64,000 nt of DNA from Oliverpabstia intestinalis (GTDB lineage Bacteria; Bacillota; Clostridia; Lachnospirales; Lachnospiraceae), in NCBI RefSeq assembly GCF_009696065.1, contig NZ_VUMS01000011.1, positions 53,137 to 117,136 of the forward strand, read 5' to 3'. Positions 18,237 through 26,784 of the stretch are shown here, in pieces (position 1 is the stretch's first letter; every line of letters starts with the position of its first letter). The position numbers were made by a program, and so were the translations under genes. The notes below the pieces were generated by a model. It had not been told where the DNA came from and searched no databases. It worked only from the letters and a program-made list of their open reading frames with translations.

Positions 18237-18690
18237 ATTCCCATCATTCAAAAATTTGGATATTTGCTTTTATATGCAGCAACGTGTTTGCGAAGAGGAG
18301 AGAGATAGTCTTTTCTGTTTTTGGACAAATTGGGAATGGGGTATTAGGTACAATGTAACTGCTGACGACGTAGAATCTTGGTGGTTAACTTGGTGGATAG
18401 CTTGGTGGGTGTCACTATCTAAGTTATCATGGGTTTGTATGCGGGAATGGAAAGAAGATGGAGTAACCCTTGGAGAATAAGTGATGAACAATGTTCTGGG
18501 GAATGGCTCTTTGATCAGTACAAGGTGTACGGGGAATTTTTAAGAGAAAATCAAATCGGAAATGCAGGATTGGCCTGGAGCACAGGAGACTGTGCAGGAA
18601 ATCCCGAAAGGGGACGAGTAGAAAAAAGAGCAGCTGCATGAGCAGGAAGTGCAGAAGGAAGAAGAAAATAGACAGAAAAATAATTTTTAA
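18237..18690 (+). other. unassigned region, weak frames only
   Basis: About 450 bases hold overlapping plus-strand frames of 70-94 codons, one tryptophan-rich (around 18360-18440). None has a good ribosome binding site and a recognisable family. It may be eroded mobile-element sequence. Confidence 0.4.
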
Positions 18691-18700
18691 TAATGTTGAT

Positions 18701-18776
18701 TCTTAACTGTTCTTAACTTAAATATTATATTTTAACTCAAAAAGAGTTATAATACAGAAAAAGAGTTAAGATTGCA
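18701..18776 (+). promoter_or_regulatory. promoter/operator of the winged-helix/NTase pair
   Basis: Two direct repeats TTCTTAACTG and TTCTTAACTT with a 10-base period are followed by the inverted repeat TAACTC-AAAAA-GAGTTA. The second arm of the inverted repeat runs into a -10-like TATAAT at 18748-18753. A third site, AGAGTTAAG, lies at about 18761. This cluster of CTTAACT half-sites is a likely operator for the winged-helix protein encoded next. Confidence 0.65.
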
Positions 18777-18785
18777 GGTGATGAC

Positions 18786-19745
18786 ATGGAATATCTCGAT
18801 AAAGTTCTTGGAGTCAAGGTTATCTATGATGATGTAGAGTTTAAGCATTTGCCCAATTTTATAGCCACAAGGTACCGTTTACAGATGGTGTCAATGAATG
18901 AACAGAAGATGATTTTTCTTTATCCTAAGACAGAACTGGAGCAGATTGAAGTACTGAAAAAACATATTGCTCGGATACAGAAAAATGAGAACTTGCCTGT
19001 TGTGCTGGTGCTAAAAGAACTTTGCTTTCGCCAGAAAGAATATTTGATTCGTGAGAAGATTCCATTTATTGTAGATGGAAAGCAAATTTATTTGCCCTTT
19101 ATGGCAGTGTATTTGCAGGAAAGGTGCAGCGCCGAAAAAAAGACAAGGGAAAAAATACTTCCATCGGCGCAGATGCTTCTACTGCATTTCATTTATGGAG
19201 GCGCACAGGAACTATCTACAAGTCAAGCTGCGAAAGACTTGGAACTGACACCTACTTCTATATCAAGGGCATCAAGACAGCTTGAAGAAATGGGATTGCT
19301 GCATATCAGAAAAGTCGGTGTGCAGAGGATCATGCAATCTGAGGATTCTCCGAAAACACTGTTCCAAAAAGCAGGAGATAAGTTGCTGAATCCAATAAAA
19401 CGAACGGTTTATATTCCGAAAGAATTGGTGGGAACAGAGCTGTTGGAAAGTGGATATTCGGCGTTGGCAGAGTATTCCATGCTGAACACACCGAATGTCA
19501 GATGTTATGCGGCAGAAAGAATCTCTCAATGGAAAGATGTTATGACCAATAGCTTGCTGAATTCGCAGGTGCAAGTGGCCGTAGAGATGTGGAGATACAA
19601 TCCACGAAAATTGTCCACGCGAAACATTGTAGATGAGCTTTCGCTGGCATTGGCATTGAGAGAAGATGCAGATGAACGGGTTGAAGAAGCAGTAGAAGAA
19701 ATGTTGAATGAACTGTGGAGGAAGATAGATGGTTACAGAAATTGA
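18786..19745 (+). CDS. winged-helix DNA-binding protein, candidate antitoxin
   Basis: A 319-residue cytoplasmic protein of uncertain family. Residues about 1-120 form an unknown N-terminal domain. The middle (about 128-180) reads as a winged helix: LSTSQAAKDLELTPTSISRASRQLEEMGLL. The C-terminal part is helical. It overlaps the nucleotidyltransferase gene by 17 bases, so the two are translationally coupled. The arrangement of a DNA-binding winged-helix protein followed by a nucleotidyltransferase is like the AbiEi-AbiEii type IV toxin-antitoxin organisation. Clustered CTTAACT repeats upstream suggest autoregulation. Antitoxin function is inferred from context. Confidence 0.6.
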   Translation: MEYLDKVLGVKVIYDDVEFKHLPNFIATRYRLQMVSMNEQKMIFLYPKTELEQIEVLKKHIARIQKNENLPVVLVLKELCFRQKEYLIREKIPFIVDGKQIYLPFMAVYLQERCSAEKKTREKILPSAQMLLLHFIYGGAQELSTSQAAKDLELTPTSISRASRQLEEMGLLHIRKVGVQRIMQSEDSPKTLFQKAGDKLLNPIKRTVYIPKELVGTELLESGYSALAEYSMLNTPNVRCYAAERISQWKDVMTNSLLNSQVQVAVEMWRYNPRKLSTRNIVDELSLALALREDADERVEEAVEEMLNELWRKIDGYRN

Positions 19746-20487
19746 TAGCTTTAAGGAATGGTTCAAGGGCAGTGAAGAACAATATGCTATCATTGGTGGA
19801 ACTGCGTGTGACATTCTGATGACGGAGGAGGGACTGGACTTCCGTGCGACAAAGGATATTGACCTTGTTTGGATTATAGAAGCAGTTGACCCAAATTTCG
19901 GAAAGAAATTTTGGGAATATGTAAAACAGGCGGGATATGAGCATTGCAACAAAAGTTCGGGTGTGCCGCAGTTTTATCGGTTTAGTCACCCAATTACAAA
20001 TCAGTATCCAGCAATGATTGAACTTTTCACGCGAAAGCTGGATGCCATCCAACTTCCAGAAGATGCAGTGCTAACACCGTTACCGATGGACGAAGATATT
20101 TCGAGTCTGTCTGCTATTCTTTTGGACGATGATTACTATGAATTTTTGAAGCAGGGGAAAGTCACCGTTGATGGAGTGACCGTCTTGGATGCGGCATATT
20201 TGATTCCGTTTAAGGCAAAAGAGTGGATGGATTTGACAGATCGCAAGGCCGCAGAAGAACACGTTGATAGCAAAAATATCAAGAAACATAAGAATGATGT
20301 TTTCTGTCTGACTGAGTTGATTGATCCCACCGCCAAGGTAGTGGCTCCCCAAGGAGTTTATGCCGATATTCAAGAGTTTGTCCAGCATATGAAAAATGAA
20401 AACGTGGATATTAAACAGTTGGGGCTGGTTGGCAGAACAAAGGAGAAGATTCTGAAAGAATTAAAAGCAATGTACGAGACACTTTAA
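19729..20487 (+). CDS. nucleotidyltransferase-fold protein, candidate toxin
   Basis: A 252-residue protein with the polymerase-beta-type nucleotidyltransferase pattern: AIIGGTACDIL (Gly23-Gly24) and TKDIDLVW (Asp43, Asp45), with a later acidic residue in PAMIELFTRK. These residues would bind Mg-NTP. The start ATG lies inside the preceding gene. Similar enzymes act as AbiEii/MenT-type toxins that modify tRNA or other targets; no such activity is shown here. All catalytic residues appear intact, in contrast to the surrounding debris, which suggests the pair is maintained by selection. Confidence 0.65.
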   Translation: MVTEIDSFKEWFKGSEEQYAIIGGTACDILMTEEGLDFRATKDIDLVWIIEAVDPNFGKKFWEYVKQAGYEHCNKSSGVPQFYRFSHPITNQYPAMIELFTRKLDAIQLPEDAVLTPLPMDEDISSLSAILLDDDYYEFLKQGKVTVDGVTVLDAAYLIPFKAKEWMDLTDRKAAEEHVDSKNIKKHKNDVFCLTELIDPTAKVVAPQGVYADIQEFVQHMKNENVDIKQLGLVGRTKEKILKELKAMYETL

Positions 20488-20552
20488 TATAGATATTTGA
20501 ACAGACAAGGGCATGTCAGCAAGGATTCGATTGATTTGACCCAATAACAATC

Positions 20553-20632
20553 AGAGAATAAAAACGGAAAAACTGTTTTTAGATGAGGAAAACCATGAAA
20601 ACGCTCTGCATCACAGCACAAGGACTTTGATG
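20553..20632 (+). repeat. island-specific duplicated segment (copy B)
   Basis: Second copy of the segment at 18161-18236, with AATAAAAACGGAAAA, TGTTTTTAGATGAGG and ATGAAAACGCTC. The possible reading frame stops after eleven codons. Together the copies bracket the regulator/nucleotidyltransferase pair. Confidence 0.65.
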
Positions 20633-20709
20633 CATTGGCTGTGACTCAAATGGTCACCAGGAAAGATGGATAACAGTTTACAGAAAACAGAATAGAATCG
20701 TCTTTGATG

Positions 20710-20740
20710 CCTCGTTGGGAAACCAACGGGGTATTTTTTT
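20710..20740 (+). terminator. intrinsic terminator downstream of the NTase gene
   Basis: CCTCGTTGG pairs with CCAACGGGG around a GAAA loop and is followed by TATTTTTTT. It is strong and lies 220 bases after the nucleotidyltransferase stop. The stretch 20741-20887 holds no gene I can support. Confidence 0.82.
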
Positions 20741-20887
20741 GCCTCTATCAGGCTGAATAGAACGCTAAAAAGGTTAGAGCGAGCAGCAGGTGGTCCTACA
20801 AGGACAACCAAAGTGTGCCTACGGAAGAAAATCAGGTCATAAAATCTTATTGTGCAATGGCGGGACCTTCTTACGAGTAACGAAAAT

Positions 20888-21763
20888 TTAGAAACACAAC
20901 GGTTTCAGTTCTTCTAAAAACAGCGTCGCCACACGGGAGAACTGCTGGTCTTTTCTCTATATCAGACGCATGGGAGAGACAATAGCAGGTGTGATTGGGC
21001 GGAAACAAAGGATGCTGTCTGCGCTGGTGCTTACCAGCTTGTCAAATCCAAGCGCAAGTCCGATACCTTCACGGACGAGAATAGATGCATTAAAAATCAG
21101 ATCATAGGTGGCAACAATATTTAGATGAGAATAATTTTTTTGAAGCCACTGCGGCATTTCGTTGGTTGCACCTTGTCTGGAGACAATAAGCGGAAGCCCC
21201 AGCAGATCTTCCAGTGCTATGGATTGTTTCGATACAAGGGGGTTGTCTTTTCGCATAAGCAAGCCCCAAGTATCTTTCACAGGAAGCTCCAGATACGAGT
21301 ACTTGGACACATCAATATTTTGAACGACAAACGCAAAGTCAAGCAGACCTTTATCCAAGCGTTCGCATACGGTTTCAGCATTTCCACTGTATAAATGAAA
21401 ATGAAGATTGGCATGTTTTTTCAGTAGTTGTCCGGCAGCTTTGGCAAGCAGAGAGATGCCGTCGGATTCTGCACAGCCAAGATACAGGTCTCCGCCGTTA
21501 AACTGGTTCATAGAAGCAAATTCAGCAGTTGTCTGGTCTGCCATCTCAAGAATATCTAAAGCTCGTTTATAGAGAATTTCGCCTTCCGGAGTCAGATGGA
21601 TATTGTAATTTCCCCGGATGAACAGTTTCTGACCAAGTTCCTCTTCCAACTCTTTTATTTGTTTTGACAGTGTAGGCTGTGTAACATGAAGTTTTTCAGC
21701 CGCTTTTGTCATGCTTCCTTCTCTGGCTGATGTGGCAAAATAGCGTAATACTCGTAATTCCAA
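20888..21763 (-). pseudogene. LysR-family regulator with premature stop
   Basis: A minus-strand LysR-type regulator. Residues 1-60 form the winged helix (LRYFATSAREGSMTKAAEKL, TQPTLSKQIKELEEELG) and the rest the effector-binding domain. Translation stops at 20957 after 268 residues (SPMRLI), but the same frame continues past that TAG with RKDQQFSRVATLFLEELK to a natural stop at 20888. Replacing TAG by TGG would give a normal 291-residue LysR ending. The loss of the last 22 residues may or may not abolish function. It is divergent from the oxidoreductase genes it probably controlled. Confidence 0.75.
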
Positions 21764-21875
21764 TTTGAAAGTCTCCCTTCTTTGATATCCTGATTGTACA
21801 TCAAACGGATATTCCTTTCAAGAATAACCAGATATAAATTATAGCAATTTGATATTTGCCTTGATGAAAATTATA

Positions 21876-21913
21876 ATTAACTCAGTCAGAGCTGGACTCC
21901 AGCTTAAGTTAAT
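21876..21913. promoter_or_regulatory. palindrome in the LysR divergent region
   Basis: ATTAACT and AGTTAAT enclose AGCTGG-ACT-CCAGCT, giving a nested inverted repeat in the gap between the LysR gene and the acetyltransferase. Position and symmetry suggest an operator or a hairpin. Confidence 0.5.
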
Positions 21914-21983
21914 TTGCTCCGCGAGGATGCGCACAGATTCGACAAGGAAATATATCAGCATAGGCTTCCCCGAATCTAGCGTG

Positions 21984-22005
21984 CAAGACTCGTGAGCGAG
22001 TCTTG
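21984..22005. other. 9-bp hairpin before the acetyltransferase
   Basis: CAAGACTCG-TGAG-CGAGTCTTG is a perfect hairpin ending just upstream of the GAGGTG ribosome binding site of the next reading frame. It could act as a leader structure. No T-run follows. Confidence 0.5.
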
Positions 22006-22026
22006 ATTCAGCGAGGTGAAAATGAA

Positions 22027-22603
22027 ATGGAACTGAACGAATTTTTGAAATACATGGAGAGTGGAGCTGAGATTGAGGCAGGTTCAGAGGCACATTTATG
22101 TATGCACAAGTTATCGCAGGAGGCAATACGGCTGACCACAGAGTTAAATGGAAGTTACCATACAAACGAAGAAATTGTTGAAATTATGTGTGAAATCACG
22201 GGAAGAAGGGTGGATGAAACATTTTCCCTGTTTCCGCCGTTTTATACAGATTGCGGAAAGAATTTGAAGATTGGGAAAAAAAGTGTTCTTCAATGCGGGT
22301 GTCAAGATTCAGGATCAGGGCGGCGTCACAATCGATGACGGAGCATTGATTGGACATAATGTGGTGATTGCTACGCTAGACCACAGTCTTAATCCAAAGC
22401 ATCGGGGCAATCTGATTCCTGCACCAATCCATATAGGAAAAAATGTCTGGATAGGTGCCAATGCAACCATTTGTAAAGGTGTCACGATCGGAGATGGTGC
22501 AGTGATTGCTGCGGGTGCTGTCGTAACCAAGGATGTACCGGCATGTACCGTCTATGGGGGTGTACCTGCAAGATTTATCAAAAATATTCAGGAGAATGTG
22601 TAA
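22027..22603 (+). pseudogene. frameshifted LbH sugar O-acetyltransferase
   Basis: Two overlapping frames together encode one LacA/Maa-type hexapeptide acetyltransferase. The first (from ATG 22027) runs through [16 protein letters not shown]; the second picks up as [20 protein letters not shown] and continues through [18 protein letters not shown] to [12 protein letters not shown]. The break lies in a run of seven A at about 22276-22282, a typical slippage site. One base fewer restores the standard reading IGKNVFFNAG. It may be a true pseudogene, a phase-variable tract or an assembly error. The histidine of LDHSLNP is intact. Confidence 0.8.
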
Positions 22604-22726
22604 ATGAAGATGAAAACAGAGGAACTGATGATCATTCCGGATGCTGTTCAAACGGATTTATACGATAATGCGAATGTGATTCCTTTTGAGAAGGTTGCAG
22701 CGTTTTTTGAAGAATATTTGAAATAA
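22604..22726 (+). pseudogene. alpha/beta hydrolase C-terminal remnant
   Basis: A 40-codon frame directly after the acetyltransferase reads MIIPDAVQTDLYDN and VIPFEKVAAFFEEYLK. This resembles the end of YcjY-type alpha/beta hydrolases (usually PGATHVDLYD, IPFDKI), with the catalytic His replaced by Gln. The rest of the enzyme is missing. It is a fused scrap, not a functional protein, unless the short frame has been recruited. Confidence 0.55.
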
Positions 22727-22791
22727 GGAGCAGCTTGAACTGGATTATATGCTGCATCAAATAGAAAAAGTAAATGGAGGTAATGAGTAAA

Positions 22792-23268
22792 ATGGAAAAA
22801 GTATTAGTTGCTTATTTTAGTGCCAGCGGAACAACCGCTCAGAAGGCAAAAGAAATTGCAAAGGCAGTCGGAAGTGATCTTTATGAAATCAGACCGGAAG
22901 TACCTTACACAAGCGATGATTTGGATTGGATGAATAAGAATTCCCGCAGTTCCGTGGAGATGAATGATAAGGCTTTTCGTCCGGCATTGGCAAATAAGGA
23001 TGCGCATATTGAGGATTACGATGTGATCCTGTTAGGCTTCCCGATCTGGTGGTATGTTGCGCCAACAATCATCAACAGTTTTCTGGAAAGTTATGATTTT
23101 ACCGGAAAGAAAATTGTACTGTTTGCTACATCTGGCGGTAGTGGGTTTGGAAAAACAGTGGATGGATTGAAAGCGTCTGTTTCGTCAGGGGCTGAAATCA
23201 AAGAGGGCTATCTTGTTAGGAGCAGTAGTGATGTTGATAAGATGAAGAAACTGCTTGAAAGTCTTTAA
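22792..23268 (+). CDS. flavodoxin
   Basis: A 158-residue flavodoxin-like protein. The FMN phosphate loop is [12 protein letters not shown] near the N-terminus and the isoalloxazine-binding region is around [10 protein letters not shown]. It belongs to the short flavodoxin group often placed beside LysR and aldo/keto reductase genes. Three in-frame ATGs occur at 22774, 22783 and 22792; the last is 11 bases after GGAGG, the middle one only two, so 22792 is preferred. It should carry electrons for the adjacent oxidoreductases. Confidence 0.85.
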   Translation: MEKVLVAYFSASGTTAQKAKEIAKAVGSDLYEIRPEVPYTSDDLDWMNKNSRSSVEMNDKAFRPALANKDAHIEDYDVILLGFPIWWYVAPTIINSFLESYDFTGKKIVLFATSGGSGFGKTVDGLKASVSSGAEIKEGYLVRSSSDVDKMKKLLESL

Positions 23269-23284
23269 TTCGGGAGGTGTCTTT

Positions 23285-24295
23285 ATGAAGTATGCAAAAC
23301 TTGGAAAGTCGGATTTAAATGTATCCCGCATCTGCATGGGATGCATGGGTTTTGGAAATGCGTCTATCGGACAGCACAGCTGGACATTAGATGAGGCGCA
23401 GACAAGAGAAATCATTAAGCATGGACTTGACCTTGGTATCAATTTTTATGATACGGCAATCGCATATCAGAATGGTACAAGCGAGCAGTATGTCGGAAAA
23501 GCACTTCGTGATTTTGCAAAGCGTGATGATTATGTGATTGCAACGAAATTCACACCGAGAACGCAGGAAGAAATTGACGGCGGCATGAGCGGACAGAAGC
23601 ATATAGAAAATTACCTGAATCAGAGTCTTAGCAATCTCGGTATGGACTATGTGGATCTTTATATCTATCATATGTGGGATTATCATACCCCTATGGAGGA
23701 AATCATGGATGGACTTAATAGGGTTGTGAAGGCTGGCAAAGCCAGATATATCGGTATATCCAACTGCTTTGCATGGCAGCTTGCCAAGGCAAATTACTAT
23801 GCAAGAGAAAACGGAATGACAGAGTTTATTTCGATTCAGGGGCATTATAATCTGATTGCAAGAGAAGAAGAACGGGAAATGGCACCGTTCTGTTATTCGG
23901 AAAATATTGCAATGACGCCATACAGTTCACTTGCAGGCGGCAGACTCTCAAAGCGTCCGGGTGAGACATCAAAGCGTCTGGAAGAAGACGCATATGCAAA
24001 ATTTAAGTATGATGCCACAGCAGAAGCGGACGCACGAATCATTGCCAGAGTAGCAGAGCTTGCGGATAAGAGGAATGTTTCCATGACGGAAATTTCGTTG
24101 GCGTGGCTATTGACAAAGGTTACTTCTCCAGTGGTGGGAGCAACAAAATTTTCTCATGCAGACGGGGCGACAAAAGCTGTAGATTTGGAATTGACAGCGG
24201 ATGAAATTTCCTATCTGGAGGAGATGTATGTTCCACATGCGCTGGTTGGTGTCATGGCGCAGAATGGGAAACAAAAAGCAGGAAATGTAGTGTAG
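23285..24295 (+). CDS. aldo/keto reductase
   Basis: A 336-residue TIM-barrel NADPH oxidoreductase. The AKR signature residues are visible: Asp and Tyr in INFYDTAIAYQNG, Lys in VIATKF and His in DLYIYHMWD. The C-terminal NADPH-binding part contains VVGATKFSHADGA. GGGAGGTG lies eight bases before the ATG at 23285. It follows the flavodoxin by 16 bases and precedes the CMD-cupin gene by 18, so these three form one operon, with the divergent LysR gene as probable regulator. Confidence 0.9.
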   Translation: MKYAKLGKSDLNVSRICMGCMGFGNASIGQHSWTLDEAQTREIIKHGLDLGINFYDTAIAYQNGTSEQYVGKALRDFAKRDDYVIATKFTPRTQEEIDGGMSGQKHIENYLNQSLSNLGMDYVDLYIYHMWDYHTPMEEIMDGLNRVVKAGKARYIGISNCFAWQLAKANYYARENGMTEFISIQGHYNLIAREEEREMAPFCYSENIAMTPYSSLAGGRLSKRPGETSKRLEEDAYAKFKYDATAEADARIIARVAELADKRNVSMTEISLAWLLTKVTSPVVGATKFSHADGATKAVDLELTADEISYLEEMYVPHALVGVMAQNGKQKAGNVV

Positions 24296-24313
24296 AAAAG
24301 GAGATTTTTGATT

Positions 24314-25084
24314 ATGGGAAAAATAGTACAGACAGCAGGCAGGGATGCACTTTCCGGATTTGCACCAGAATTTGCACATTTTAATGATGATGTGCTCTTT
24401 GGCGAGAATTGGAATAATGAGGATATTGATTTAAAGACGAGGAGCATCATTACAGTGGTTGCACTGATGTCTTCGGGTGTGACGGATTCCTCACTCAAAT
24501 ATCATCTGGAAAATGCAAAAAATCACGGAGTGACAAGAAAAGAGATCGCTGCGGTAATCACCCATGTGGCATTTTATGCAGGATGGCCAAAGGGCTGGGC
24601 TGTGTTTCATATGGCAAAGGAAGTATGGACGGACGAATTATCTGCAAAGGGAACTTCGGCTGAGGATGCGAGGTCCGCCCATGCTGCGCAAATGATATTT
24701 CCAATTGGTGAGCCAAACGATGCTTTTGCTCAGTATTTTGTCGGACAAAGCTATCTTGCACCAGTTTCAATCGATCAGGTGGGAATCTATAATGTAACAT
24801 TTGAGCCGGGCTGCCGTAACAACTGGCATATCCATCATGCGGACAATGGCGGCGGACAGATTTTAGTCTGTGTAGCCGGACGGGGATATTATCAGGAATG
24901 GGGCAAGGATGCAACTCTCATGAAGCCGGGTGACTGCATCAATATTCCTGCCGGTGTAAAGCACTGGCATGGAGCAGCACCGGATTCATGGTTTAGCCAT
25001 CTTGCCATTGAAGTTCCCGGCGAGAATGGCAGCAATGAATGGCTGGAAGCTTTAGATGATGAGCAATATGGAAAACTGAAATAG
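24314..25084 (+). CDS. carboxymuconolactone decarboxylase-like/cupin fusion
   Basis: A 256-residue two-domain protein. Residues about 1-115 are a CMD/AhpD-like domain (LKTRSIITVVALMSSG and HVAFYAGWPKGW; the CxxC pair of AhpD is absent). Residues about 145-245 form a cupin with the metal motif WHIHHADNGGGQ and second motif GDCINIPAGVKHWHG. Such fusions occur in Firmicute operons with flavodoxin and aldo/keto reductase genes and are thought to act in detoxification or redox stress. AAGGAG precedes the ATG. Confidence 0.88.
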   Translation: MGKIVQTAGRDALSGFAPEFAHFNDDVLFGENWNNEDIDLKTRSIITVVALMSSGVTDSSLKYHLENAKNHGVTRKEIAAVITHVAFYAGWPKGWAVFHMAKEVWTDELSAKGTSAEDARSAHAAQMIFPIGEPNDAFAQYFVGQSYLAPVSIDQVGIYNVTFEPGCRNNWHIHHADNGGGQILVCVAGRGYYQEWGKDATLMKPGDCINIPAGVKHWHGAAPDSWFSHLAIEVPGENGSNEWLEALDDEQYGKLK

Positions 25085-25093
25085 GATAAAGGA

Positions 25094-25273
25094 ATGTTCA
25101 ATGTTGATGATAACCTTAAAGTAGTTGTTCGTCCAGAAGTGGAGAGTGATTATCTAAAAAAGTATAATAATAAATCTTTGTATATTCCTGAAAATGCTTT
25201 TTTCAGACCAGATATAAATAATTTGCGATATCATCAAACACACATATTTGGATTATACTCCACATATATATGA
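25094..25273 (+). pseudogene. possible HNH endonuclease C-terminal remnant
   Basis: A 59-codon frame starts MFNVDDNLKVVVRP and reaches NNLRYHQTHIFG. This resembles the end of HNH restriction-type endonucleases (the FxVDDxxxIxV pattern followed by an LxYH box). No HNH motif remains. After the TGA the next frame reads DYTPHIYERHVFDVKMMNLF, hinting at a frameshift. The resemblance is by eye only and could be chance. Confidence 0.35.
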
Positions 25274-25299
25274 ACGACATGTGTTTGATGTTAAAATGA

Positions 25300-25392
25300 T
25301 GAATCTTTTTGAACATCGGACAAGCCGATAGTTTTCCGGTCATCAGAGATCCCGAAAAACAGAGTTCCGCCGATTCCATTGGAAAAGGAACT
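25300..25392 (-). pseudogene. AlbA_2 domain fragment
   Basis: The minus strand reads SFSNGIGGTLFFGISDDRK and TIGLSDVQKDS, the core of the Schlafen-type AlbA_2 domain (usually ANxxGGTLxFGVxDDGxxxG). There is no start codon and no continuation. It has the same orientation as the C-terminal fragment of the same family at 17941-18157, and could be the other end of one gene split by the intervening 7 kb. Confidence 0.6.
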
Positions 25393-25511
25393 GACACTTT
25401 TTAACCAGCTGTTGGGTTTCCTTATATTATACCCATAAGGAGCGTTTATTTCAACGATAGGCACAAAGAGTTAGTCTTGATAGCAGGGGCTTATCGGTAT
25501 TAACTTGAATT

Positions 25512-25540
25512 TTGCATCTTAACACAAAAGAAGCTATACT
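25512..25540 (+). promoter_or_regulatory. promoter of the macrodomain/VWA cassette
   Basis: TTGCAT (25512-25517), a 17-base spacer and TATACT (25535-25540), followed by about 40 bases to the start codon. Confidence 0.7.
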
Positions 25541-25579
25541 ACAGATAGAAAGTTAAATTGACGAATGGGGGTATGTTTC

Positions 25580-26596
25580 ATGCCATTGCAGATTATCAGA
25601 AACGATATTACAAAAATGAGCGTTGATGCAATCGTCAATGCTGCCAACACTTCTCTTTTGGGCGGTGGCGGTGTGGACGGCTGCATTCATCGTGCCGCCG
25701 GACCGGAGCTGCTTGCAGAGTGCAGTACGCTGCATGGCTGCGAGACCGGAAGTGCTAAAATTACAAAGGGGTACCGTTTACCCTGCAAATATGTGATCCA
25801 TGCAGTCGGCCCGCGCTGGCGGGATGGCAAGCATCGGGAGCAGGAGCTTCTGGAATCCTGCTATCGGACATCTTTGAACCTGGCGAAAGAAAATGGCTGT
25901 CAGTCGGTGGCCTTTCCGCTGATTTCCTCCGGTATTTACGGCTATCCAAAAGAGCAGGCTCTGAAGGTTGCAGTCGATACCATCAGTACGTTCCTGCTGG
26001 AAAATGAGATAATGGTCTACATCGTTGTCTTTGACCGAAAAGCATATCAGATTAGCGGAAAATTGTTTGCCGATATCGCGGCGTACATAGATGACCGGTA
26101 TGTGGATGAACATACGGACAGCCGGTCAGAACAGAGACGGCGGCTCGAAGTATTGTCAGAGGAATCCTGTTTTGAAGCTGCACCTGCCCCGCTGCCGCCC
26201 GAAGCAATCTGTAAATCTTGCAGCAGTCAATCTCTGGAAGAGGCACTGGGACAGATGGATGAGAGCTTTTCGGAAATGCTGCTGCGGAAGATTGATGAAA
26301 GCGGCATGACGGATGCCCAGTGTTACAAGAAGGCAAACATTGACCGGAAACTCTTCTCTAAGATCCGTTCGGATAAATTCTATAAGCCATCCAAACCTAC
26401 GGTGCTGGCATTTGCTCTGGCTTTGGAGTTGCCGCTTGCCCAGATGCAGGAGATGCTCGGCAAGGCAGGGTTTACCCTTTCCCGTTCGAGCAAATTCGAT
26501 ATCATTGTAGAATATTTTGTCGAACGGGGAAACTACAACGTGTATGAAATCAACGAAGCACTGTTTGCTTTTGACCAGAGCCTGATCGGAGCATAA
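25580..26596 (+). CDS. macrodomain protein with C-terminal helical/HTH-like domain
   Basis: A 338-residue protein. Residues 1-170 are a MacroD-type macrodomain: [18 protein letters not shown] (20-37) and [14 protein letters not shown] are the ADP-ribose binding loops, so it should bind or remove ADP-ribose. A linker (about 180-215) leads to a helical domain (about 215-338) with [20 protein letters not shown], looking like a lambda-repressor-type helix-turn-helix. The ATG at 25580 lies eight bases after GGGGG; an ATG-like start at 25565 has no such site. It is followed by a VWA gene and a terminator, so the two genes form a closed unit. Confidence 0.82.
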   Translation: MPLQIIRNDITKMSVDAIVNAANTSLLGGGGVDGCIHRAAGPELLAECSTLHGCETGSAKITKGYRLPCKYVIHAVGPRWRDGKHREQELLESCYRTSLNLAKENGCQSVAFPLISSGIYGYPKEQALKVAVDTISTFLLENEIMVYIVVFDRKAYQISGKLFADIAAYIDDRYVDEHTDSRSEQRRRLEVLSEESCFEAAPAPLPPEAICKSCSSQSLEEALGQMDESFSEMLLRKIDESGMTDAQCYKKANIDRKLFSKIRSDKFYKPSKPTVLAFALALELPLAQMQEMLGKAGFTLSRSSKFDIIVEYFVERGNYNVYEINEALFAFDQSLIGA

Positions 26597-26652
26597 GGAC
26601 AAAGAAATGTCGCTTTCCATGCGACCACTCCACGAAAGAAAATCGCTATACT

Positions 26653-26784
26653 ATGGCTGTAAGATACGAAACCGAGCAGCCATATGCGCGTGTAATGAGC
26701 CAAAGTTCGAGCTTGCTCGAAACCTTGGCGAATACCGCGACAGCGAGCCCGCAAGGGCGAGATTTTGGGAGGACAAGCATATGA
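26653..26784 (+). CDS. possible 43-aa linker ORF
   Basis: A short frame beginning MAVRYETEQPYARVMSQ fills the gap between the macrodomain and VWA genes. Its stop codon overlaps the VWA start (ATGA). The upstream site is weak (GAAAG), and parts of the region can fold into hairpins (TTCGAGC-TT-GCTCGAA). It may be a small coupled gene, or a chance frame in a structured spacer. Confidence 0.3.
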   Translation: MAVRYETEQPYARVMSQSSSLLETLANTATASPQGRDFGRTSI

